From: Chloroflexota bacterium
Lineage (GTDB): Bacteria > Chloroflexota > Anaerolineae > Caldilineales > Caldilineaceae
Direction: 5' to 3'
Length of the DNA: 64,000 bases
Assembly: GCA_018969295.1 (NCBI GenBank)
Contig: JAGWYN010000014.1
Coordinates: 1 to 64,000, forward strand
Below, one piece after another: positions 57,840 through 64,000 of the stretch (the stretch's first letter is position 1; every line of letters begins with the position of its first letter). The notes under the pieces were generated by a model, which worked only from the letters and a program-made list of their open reading frames with translations, searched no databases and was not told the origin of the DNA. Position numbers and translations under genes: made by a program.

Positions 57840-58895
57840 CACCTGCCACCCGATTTCAACAGCTGGAGCTGCCCGCTGCCGCTGCGCAGCTATCCGTCGA
57901 TCGTCATGGGCCACGGCGGCGGCGGCAAGCTCTCCGCCGAACTGGTCGAACATCTCTTTGTCCCCGCTTTTCGCAGCACAGCACTGGATCTGCTGGGCGA
58001 CGCCGCCGTGCTCGCCCAGCCCGAAGGGCGACTGGCATTCAGCACCGATTCCTTTGTCGTACGCCCGCTCTTTTTCCCCGGCGGCAACATCGGCACCCTA
58101 GCCGTCAACGGCACAGTCAACGATCTGGCCATGATGGGCGCCCAGCCACGCTATCTGACCGCCGCTCTGATCCTGGAAGAAGGGCTGCCCATCGCCCAGC
58201 TGGGCGTGATCGTCGAGGCAATGGCCAACGCCGCACGCGCCGCCGGCGTCCAGATCGTGGCCGGCGACACCAAAGTTGTCGACAAAGGACACGGCGACGG
58301 CATCTACATCAACACCAGCGGGATCGGCGTGATCCCCGCCGGGGTCGAGATCACCCCCACCCAGGCCCGCCCTGGCGACGTCGTGATTGTCAGCGGCGAA
58401 CTCGGGCTGCACGGCATCGCCATCCTCAGCGTGCGCGAAGGGCTGGAGTTCGGTTCCCCCATCGCCAGCGACTGCGCCCCCCTCCACGGGCTGGTCGCCG
58501 CCATGCTGACCGCCAGCCCTGCGCTGCACGTGCTGCGCGACGCCACGCGCGGCGGGCTCGCGGCCGTGCTCAACGAGATCGCCCGCTCCTCCCAGACCGG
58601 CATCGTCTATGCCGAACGCAAGCTGCCGGTGCCGCCCGCCGTCGCCGCCGCCTGCGATCTGCTGGGCATGGACCCGGTCCACATTGCCAATGAGGGCAAA
58701 CTGGTTGCCATCGTCGCTCCCGAAGCCGCCGATGCGGTGCTCGCCGCCATGCAGCGCCACCCGCTCGGCAGAGAGGCCGCCATCATCGGCCAGGTGGTCG
58801 CCGAACATCCCGGCATCGTCGTCGCCCGCACCGGGATCGGCGGCACTCGCATCGTAGACATGCAGGTCGGTGAGCAGCTGCCCCGCATCTGCTGA
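57837..58895 (+). CDS. hypE: Hydrogenase maturation carbamoyl dehydratase HypE
   Basis: HypE turns its C-terminal S-carboxamide into a thiocyanate for cyanide ligands. The 352-residue protein has GHGGGGKLSAELV, STDSFVVRPLFFPGG, VNGTVNDLAMMGA, DATRGGLAAVLNE and the essential C-terminal end PRIC. HypF, which carbamoylates this cysteine, is not in the window. The ATG at 57837 follows GGAGGA and the leader shared with cimA. A longer in-frame ORF overlaps hypD and is excluded. Confidence 0.97.
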   Translation: MHLPPDFNSWSCPLPLRSYPSIVMGHGGGGKLSAELVEHLFVPAFRSTALDLLGDAAVLAQPEGRLAFSTDSFVVRPLFFPGGNIGTLAVNGTVNDLAMMGAQPRYLTAALILEEGLPIAQLGVIVEAMANAARAAGVQIVAGDTKVVDKGHGDGIYINTSGIGVIPAGVEITPTQARPGDVVIVSGELGLHGIAILSVREGLEFGSPIASDCAPLHGLVAAMLTASPALHVLRDATRGGLAAVLNEIARSSQTGIVYAERKLPVPPAVAAACDLLGMDPVHIANEGKLVAIVAPEAADAVLAAMQRHPLGREAAIIGQVVAEHPGIVVARTGIGGTRIVDMQVGEQLPRIC

Positions 58896-58940
58896 ACGCT
58901 CGATTCTCATCACCCCACCCAGCCCAGAGAGGAACCACTC

Positions 58941-60317
58941 ATGCCCACCCAATCGCCCGCAACGCTGCTGGCCCACCATCGGCTCTCAGGCCAGCTCACC
59001 GTACGGGACGCCAAACAGCACCTCCCCCACCCCTTTGACGTCCCAGAAGGGACCGACCAGCTGGAAATCCGTTTCGCCTTTTCCCCGGCAGCCCAACCTG
59101 GGCTGGACGCCATGCTGACCTTGACGCTCTTCGACCCCAACGGCTTTCGCGGCGCCCGCCACCGCGATGGCTGCCGCCACGACCTCACACTCTGCGCTGA
59201 CAGCGCGACGCCAGGCTATCTGCCCGGCCTGCTCCCTGCCGGCCAGTGGGTCGTCCAGATCGACAGCCATCGCATTTTGCCCGGCCAGCCGTTGGCATAC
59301 ACCTTCGAGATTCTCTGCAGCGCCTCCGCATCCCCCCTCTCTCCCCCCGCCCCCAGCCAGCCCGGCCGCGTGGTGCGTCCAGGGCCGGGCTGGTACCGCG
59401 GAGACCTGCACAGCCACACCGACCACTCAGACGCCGGCGACCGCACCGTGGCCCAACTGCTCGCACAAGCGCGCTCCGCCAGACTCGATTTTCTCTTCCT
59501 GACCGACCACAACACCGTCTCCCCACTTGCCGAAATCGACGCGGCTGCCAGCCCAGAACTCTTGACAGCAGGCGGCATGGAGCTGACTACCTTCTGGGGA
59601 CATGCGCTTGTGCTGGGCACCCGCCAGTGGCAGGACTGGCGCTTCCGCCCGGGCGACGGCACGATCAGCCGGATCGCAGCCGACGCCGACGCGAACAGAC
59701 AACTTTTTGTCGTAGCCCACCCAGGCTCCGGCGGAGACCCGGAGTGCACTGGCTGTGCCTGGCGCTACGGCGAGATGATGCCCGGCACCGCCCGAGCGAT
59801 CGAAATCTGGAACGGTCCCTGGGCAGGGGACTCCAACAACGAACTGGCACTCTCCTACTACTACGATTGGCTCAACCAGGGACACAAGCTGGTCGCCACC
59901 GCAGGCAGCGACACCCACAGCGATGGAGACTACCCCGCCGGCCCCGGCTTCAACGTGGTCTATGCAGACAACCTCTCTGAAGCCGCCCTGCTGCGCGCCA
60001 TCGGCGCCGGCCACCTCTATCTGAGCAGCGGCCCCCAGCTGGCGCTCGAAGCACAGACCGCCGACGGCACCGTCCATCCAATGGGTGCCACCGTCGACCG
60101 GCAGGCCACAGTCCGACTGCACTGGCAAGCTTGCCCGGCCGATGCCACACTGCGGGTGGTCGTCAACTGCCAGCTGCTCTACCGCCAGCCCACAGGCACC
60201 GCCGGCAGCTACGAATTTTTGCTCGCCCCCGCCGAAGCTAACTGGCTGGTCGCCGAAGTGCGCAGCGCCACCGGCGTTCTGCTGGCGATCACCAACCCAA
60301 TCTTTTGGGAAGCATAA
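58941..60317 (+). CDS. PHP-domain/CehA-McbA-like metallohydrolase
   Basis: The 458-residue protein has an N-terminal beta domain, then a PHP domain. Its metal motifs are RGDLHSHTDHSDAGD, FLTDHNTVS, ELTTFWGHALVLG, VVAHPG and TAGSDTHSD. The C-terminal ~100 residues form a beta domain. CehA/McbA relatives cleave carbamates or phosphoesters, but many members are uncharacterised. GAGAGGAA precedes the ATG. It lies 45 nt after hypE, and a strong hairpin follows. Confidence 0.85.
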   Translation: MPTQSPATLLAHHRLSGQLTVRDAKQHLPHPFDVPEGTDQLEIRFAFSPAAQPGLDAMLTLTLFDPNGFRGARHRDGCRHDLTLCADSATPGYLPGLLPAGQWVVQIDSHRILPGQPLAYTFEILCSASASPLSPPAPSQPGRVVRPGPGWYRGDLHSHTDHSDAGDRTVAQLLAQARSARLDFLFLTDHNTVSPLAEIDAAASPELLTAGGMELTTFWGHALVLGTRQWQDWRFRPGDGTISRIAADADANRQLFVVAHPGSGGDPECTGCAWRYGEMMPGTARAIEIWNGPWAGDSNNELALSYYYDWLNQGHKLVATAGSDTHSDGDYPAGPGFNVVYADNLSEAALLRAIGAGHLYLSSGPQLALEAQTADGTVHPMGATVDRQATVRLHWQACPADATLRVVVNCQLLYRQPTGTAGSYEFLLAPAEANWLVAEVRSATGVLLAITNPIFWEA

Positions 60318-60325
60318 GATCTGCT

Positions 60326-60354
60326 CCCCGGCTGCGCCAGACGCGCAGCCGGGG
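60326..60354. terminator. Bidirectional hairpin terminator
   Basis: CCCCGGCTGCGC (60326-60337) and GCGCAGCCGGGG (60343-60354) form a perfect 12-bp GC-rich stem with a 5-nt loop. It lies between convergent genes. There is no U-tract, so efficiency may rely on stem strength or Rho. Confidence 0.75.
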
Positions 60355-60360
60355 GACTGT

Positions 60361-61227
60361 CTACTCCCGGCTCATCTCACGCTGCGCCAACAGCTCGAGC
60401 AGTCGCGCCAGCACCTCTTCACGGTCGTCGCCCGTCAACGCCAACGCCATCTGCGCAGTCAACAGCCCATACTTGACCCCAACGTCGTAGCGGCTGCCAG
60501 CCAGTTCCAACGCCAGGTATTTCTCGCGCCGCGCCAGCTCGACCAAGGCCGCCGACAGGGTGTACCCGCCCCCCGGAGACTCCCCCGCCTGCCCTGCTGC
60601 AATCTGGGCAGCAAGGATCGCCATCACCCCAGGAGTCAACACATGCATCCCAAAAAAGCAGAGATAAAATCCAGCGCGCAGCCCCGGCACGATCAGCTGC
60701 TGCTCCGCCTGGGTCGGTGTCGGCTTCTCGATCACACTGTCGACCTCATACAACACCGACGAACCTGGAACCCGGCGCCCCCCCACAGCCCCATAATAGG
60801 GGAGCAGGCTCTCACGTGTCGGCTGCACCGCCGAGATAGCACAGGCCTCGCTGGCCGCACGCGCCACCAAGGCCTGGGCACAGCGCTGGTCGCTCTTGCT
60901 CACATAAAGATGGTCGCCAACCAGGTGCAAGAAGGGGTCACGGCCGACAAACTCCTGCGCACAGGCAACAGCATGGCCATGCCCCAACGGTTCGGTCTGC
61001 TGCACAAAGTGGATCCGGCGGGCATGGCCCCCCGCCACCTGGGCATAGGCCTGTTCGTCCCCAGGCCGCACCACCACCCCTATCTCGTCGATCCCTGCCG
61101 CCAAAACCTCCTCAACCAAAATCGTGAGCACCGCCTTCTCGGTGCCGTCACGGTCGATCAATGTCTGCAAAGGCAGGGTGCGCTGGCGACGACCTGCCGC
61201 CGTGATGACTGCTTTTTTGACTTGCAT
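60361..61227 (-). CDS. GalU-like nucleotidyltransferase, divergent
   Basis: The 288-residue protein resembles UTP-glucose-1-phosphate uridylyltransferase. KKAVITAAGRRQRTLP replaces the usual KAVIPAAGxGTRxLP. EEVLAAGIDEIGVVV, EPLGHGHAV, LVGDHLYV, VIEKPTP and RYDVGVKYG fit GalU/RfbA-type enzymes. The canonical PKEMLP motif reads IDRDGTEKAVL, so the lysine that contacts sugar phosphate is displaced or missing. It may use another sugar or act differently. GGAGA precedes the ATG at 61227. Confidence 0.8.
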   Translation of the reverse strand: MQVKKAVITAAGRRQRTLPLQTLIDRDGTEKAVLTILVEEVLAAGIDEIGVVVRPGDEQAYAQVAGGHARRIHFVQQTEPLGHGHAVACAQEFVGRDPFLHLVGDHLYVSKSDQRCAQALVARAASEACAISAVQPTRESLLPYYGAVGGRRVPGSSVLYEVDSVIEKPTPTQAEQQLIVPGLRAGFYLCFFGMHVLTPGVMAILAAQIAAGQAGESPGGGYTLSAALVELARREKYLALELAGSRYDVGVKYGLLTAQMALALTGDDREEVLARLLELLAQREMSRE

Positions 61228-61393
61228 GCACACTTCTCCAGCATGGGGCTTGCGCCAAGAGTTTTTGTCGATTTTTTATTCTACCGCAGAGAAAGCCAAC
61301 GCTTCGAACCGACAAACACAAGTCCGTACGGGCGAGCGCAGAGGGCTCGGAGCCTGTCCCTGCTGCTTGGCAAGAGGAAAGATCCGCCCCCTC

Positions 61394-64000
61394 TTATTGA
61401 AGAATTCCGAACCCGATCGCCGCCATCCGCCTCACAAAGTCTGAACTGGCGGCGGCGACCCCCAGCGCCAGCAGAGGCAGCAGCCTCCTTTTCCAGCCAT
61501 GCACCGCCTGCGCGGCAGCAATGGCCTGCCAGGTGGCCAGAAACCCCAGCACAAGGGCCAGCAGGTCGATCGCTTCGGGCAGCGCCACCCACTGCGCGAT
61601 CTCGGGCAGCAAATAGACCGTCTGGGCAAAGCCCAGCGCCCGCAGCATGCGCCCCGCTGCGCCTCTGCGGGTCAACAGCCAGCCAGCCCCCATGGCCATC
61701 CCCCACCAGAGCAACACCGCAACCAGCTCCCCCAGGAGCTTGGATGGGGTGACCCCTGCCCCGGCCACAGCCAGCCCCCGCATCACCGCCAAAATCAACA
61801 GCGCTGGCCCTGTCATGTACGGATCCGCCGCCACAGCCTCGTATGCCTTGCGGTCCAACAGCAGACAGTTCAACGCGCGCGGCAGCCAGCTCTCCCAGCG
61901 CAGCACCCCCTGCCAAAATGCAGCCGAAGAGATCCTGCCGTCCCCCCCAGCCGCCACAGGCGCAGGGGCCGCCGCCGCACTGCGGTGGCGGTTCAAAATA
62001 TGATAGACATCGACCGCACTGCGCGTCTCAGGCACCTGCAGATCCGGCGGGTGAAAAAGAAAGGCGTCGGTCTGCTCTCCGCCCAGCCCACCGTGGTTGC
62101 CGATCAGTTCCTCCAGCGCCGCCACACTCCCATCTGGGTAGACAGTGCTGATCAGCCATAGATCGCCGGCGCTTGGAAACTCCATCACCCGCCTGAGCTG
62201 CCAGACCCGCTTCTCCAGGCTGGAGGCGGCCACCCCTGATACCGGCGCATAGGGCTTGACAGGGTCCTCCCCCTCCACCTCTCCCGTATGCAGGTTGTGC
62301 CGCCCCCCTTTGCCCAGCACAACTACACTCATGTCGTCCGCATAGCCAAGCACCATCCCAATCCCTTCATGCCGAACCAGCGCCTCGACCATGCCCGGGT
62401 AAGCATGGTCGAGCTCGCTCAGCCTGAGCTTGCGCGGCAGCAGATCAAAATAGACCTGGGCAGCGTTGCCGCTGCCGTAGGCTGTCACCGCTGCTCTCCC
62501 CCCACCCCCACCTACCTGGCCCGCAACAGCCCCTCGATGGGCCAGCTTCTGCCCCTGCCTGGCTACTGCAGCCCCCACCACGTTGGTGGCCCGTGCCCGC
62601 TGCACATTCGCCAGCTCCCCCGCCATCCCCTCCAATCCAAAGGCGCCGGTGTCGCCGCCGATCGCTTGCTGCACACTCGTGCCGCCCGGCAGCTGCCGCT
62701 CGATAAACTGCTTGATCGTCATCCCGTATCGCTGCAAAAAGGTCGGGCCCGCCGACTGGCCATGGTCGGACAAAATGATCAGGTCGTAGGGACGCACAGC
62801 CCGTTCGGTCGCCACCCGGTAGAGCCGGGCCAGTGTCCGCTCCAGCCGCCTGAGGTCCCCAAACGCGTCGCCGCTCCACGGACCCGAATGGTGGGCCACC
62901 TCGTCGTAGCCCAGATACAGCATGTAGATCGAAGGCACCCCACGCATCATGTCCAAAATTGCAATCTGAGCAGCAATGTCGCGCAAGATCGTGCAGGTCG
63001 CAGCCCGCACCAGCGGATAGCCGTGGGCCAGCCGGTTGAGGCGCGGCCACTCCCTGCGCAGCTGCTGCAGCGCAGCCTCCCTTACCTCGCGCAGCATCTC
63101 GACAAAAAAAAGGGCCAGCGCACGCGTCAAAAAATAGGGGCTGAGCAACAACAGCGCAGCATCCTGGGCCCGCTGCTGTTGCTCAGCTGCGTTGGCCGAA
63201 AACAAATTGGACTGGGTAAACATCGACTTCTCGGCGTCGCCGTCGAGCATGTTCATGATGCTCGACCCACGACGCATCAGCCCAGCCCCATGCGCGTAGC
63301 GGGCGTTGATTTCAGGGGCGTCCAGCGCCGAGACATAGACCTTCTGCTTCTGCTTGTCGTACCAACGATAGGCTGGAATGTCGTAGTTGTCGCCAAACAT
63401 GATGCCAGCCTGGCAGGCCGACGTCATCGACGGCAGCCCACAGTCCACTCGTGCCAGCTGATAGCCACGCTCCTCCATCATCCGGCGCAGGGTCGGCAGC
63501 AACCCCATCTCCAGCGCCCGGCGCAGATGCCAGTAGCTCAGCCCGTCGATCTCCACCATCATCAAACCACGGCCCGGCTCGCTGGCGCTCTCCAAAGGCT
63601 GCTCGCGCGCCCGCCTCTCCATCTGACCCTGAAAAAACGACCCCTCTTCGTTCAGCTCCAGAATCCCTGTCAAAATTGCGTTAAAAAAAGCAAAGATCAG
63701 CCCCCCCAGCAGCCCCCCCAGCACACTCACCCGCAAGCCAGGCAGCAACAGCGCCGTGATCCAAAGGGCCAGCGCGTTGACAAAAAAGCCGATCGACAAC
63801 AGGGCGATCCATCCCAGCGGCTGCGCCACCAAAATGATCGCCGGACGGATCGACAGGTTGACGATCGCCAACAACAACGCTGCCGAAAGTGCAATCTGCA
63901 GCTGCGACAACCCGGCCCGCTCCACCAGCTGAATGCCCGGCGTCGCCAGTGCAGTCAACAGCAAAGACAACGCATCGACCGCCCAGACCAACACAAACCG
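61394..64000 (-). CDS. Membrane phosphodiesterase/alkaline-phosphatase superfamily protein, partial
   Basis: The frame runs off the right edge, so the N-terminus is missing. The first ~115 visible residues are a four-helix phage-holin-like membrane domain. Then comes a type-I phosphodiesterase/nucleotide-pyrophosphatase fold: MVEIDGLSYWHLRRAL, CGLPSMTSACQAGIMFGDN (the Thr/Ser nucleophile region), YLGYDEVAHHSG and IILSDHGQSAGP. A C-terminal membrane domain of several helices follows. The role is probably hydrolysis of a phosphoester at the envelope. The stop is at 61394, 166 nt from the divergently placed neighbour's start. Confidence 0.82.
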   Translation of the reverse strand, partial: RFVLVWAVDALSLLLTALATPGIQLVERAGLSQLQIALSAALLLAIVNLSIRPAIILVAQPLGWIALLSIGFFVNALALWITALLLPGLRVSVLGGLLGGLIFAFFNAILTGILELNEEGSFFQGQMERRAREQPLESASEPGRGLMMVEIDGLSYWHLRRALEMGLLPTLRRMMEERGYQLARVDCGLPSMTSACQAGIMFGDNYDIPAYRWYDKQKQKVYVSALDAPEINARYAHGAGLMRRGSSIMNMLDGDAEKSMFTQSNLFSANAAEQQQRAQDAALLLLSPYFLTRALALFFVEMLREVREAALQQLRREWPRLNRLAHGYPLVRAATCTILRDIAAQIAILDMMRGVPSIYMLYLGYDEVAHHSGPWSGDAFGDLRRLERTLARLYRVATERAVRPYDLIILSDHGQSAGPTFLQRYGMTIKQFIERQLPGGTSVQQAIGGDTGAFGLEGMAGELANVQRARATNVVGAAVARQGQKLAHRGAVAGQVGGGGGRAAVTAYGSGNAAQVYFDLLPRKLRLSELDHAYPGMVEALVRHEGIGMVLGYADDMSVVVLGKGGRHNLHTGEVEGEDPVKPYAPVSGVAASSLEKRVWQLRRVMEFPSAGDLWLISTVYPDGSVAALEELIGNHGGLGGEQTDAFLFHPPDLQVPETRSAVDVYHILNRHRSAAAAPAPVAAGGDGRISSAAFWQGVLRWESWLPRALNCLLLDRKAYEAVAADPYMTGPALLILAVMRGLAVAGAGVTPSKLLGELVAVLLWWGMAMGAGWLLTRRGAAGRMLRALGFAQTVYLLPEIAQWVALPEAIDLLALVLGFLATWQAIAAAQAVHGWKRRLLPLLALGVAAASSDFVRRMAAIGFGILQ

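Noticed and set aside
61394..64000. Phage holin gene or prophage
   Set aside because: Only the N-terminal helices resemble the phage-holin-like family; the main domain is a phosphodiesterase and no phage genes are nearby.

Overview
The window is 64 kb of GC-rich bacterial chromosome with dense coding, short gaps and frequent 4-nt ATGA/TTGA gene overlaps. Gene content points to a Chloroflexota bacterium, probably Anaerolineae or Caldilineae: a DUF6062 protein, CpXC-domain and CAP/LysM secreted proteins, paired LCP lipoproteins, RNase J, citramalate synthase and a PHP/CehA protein. This is inferred from family content; no rRNA or marker tree is available here. Metabolism looks heterotrophic: pyruvate dehydrogenase, PEP carboxylase, isoleucine/leucine synthesis, L-arabinose use and [NiFe]-hydrogenase maturation.

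Layout. 1-2071 is the broken end of a non-ribosomal peptide synthetase: a condensation domain and the first part of an adenylation domain joined out of frame to the last ~40 residues of a thioesterase. 2187-5469 (minus) is a pyruvate dehydrogenase E1alpha-E1beta-E2 operon behind a near-consensus promoter. 5849-8273 holds an RtcB RNA ligase and an SH3 lipoprotein; rho (minus) abuts the lipoprotein tail to tail. 9655-14303 has a TIM-barrel isomerase, a class-V aminotransferase and a large membrane glycosyltransferase. 14475-20809 is leuB-ppc-HAD-cimA, a carbon-entry and branched-chain amino-acid block. 20882-23080 (minus) is a two-component system, divergent from the rnj-DUF6062-metallophosphoesterase-P-type ATPase series (23356-29762). 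29771-30931 (minus) is a CAP/LysM protein, divergent from a fold-type II PLP enzyme.

32549-36804 is an ABC exporter (ATPase, then FtsX-like permease) with a signal-bearing protein of near-identical 39-residue repeats encoded between the two subunits. 36889-38667 is a compact LicD-PqqD-LicC-like operon that could be a phosphocholine-type transfer system acting on a peptide; it is the most novel-looking arrangement in the window. 38765-43697 (minus) is an L-arabinose operon (isomerase, degenerate M24 protein, ribulokinase, 4-epimerase) with a perfect consensus promoter and a 14-bp LacI-type operator just downstream of the predicted start site.

43905-43995 is tRNA-Ser(CGA), followed after 16 nt by an envelope-polysaccharide series (O-antigen ligase-like protein, GtrA, GT4) and three further genes. 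49081-55097 (minus) is CpXC-cinA-HD-LCP-LCP. 55246-60317 is hypABCDE (no hypF and no hydrogenase subunits in view) plus a PHP hydrolase. The window ends with a divergent sugar-nucleotidyltransferase and a large membrane phosphodiesterase cut by the right edge.

Recurring themes are in-frame 12-18 bp minisatellites in linkers of exported proteins, a 28-nt repeated leader (27/28 identical) in front of cimA and hypE, and several enzyme families with altered active-site residues (M24, CinA, the GalU-like protein).
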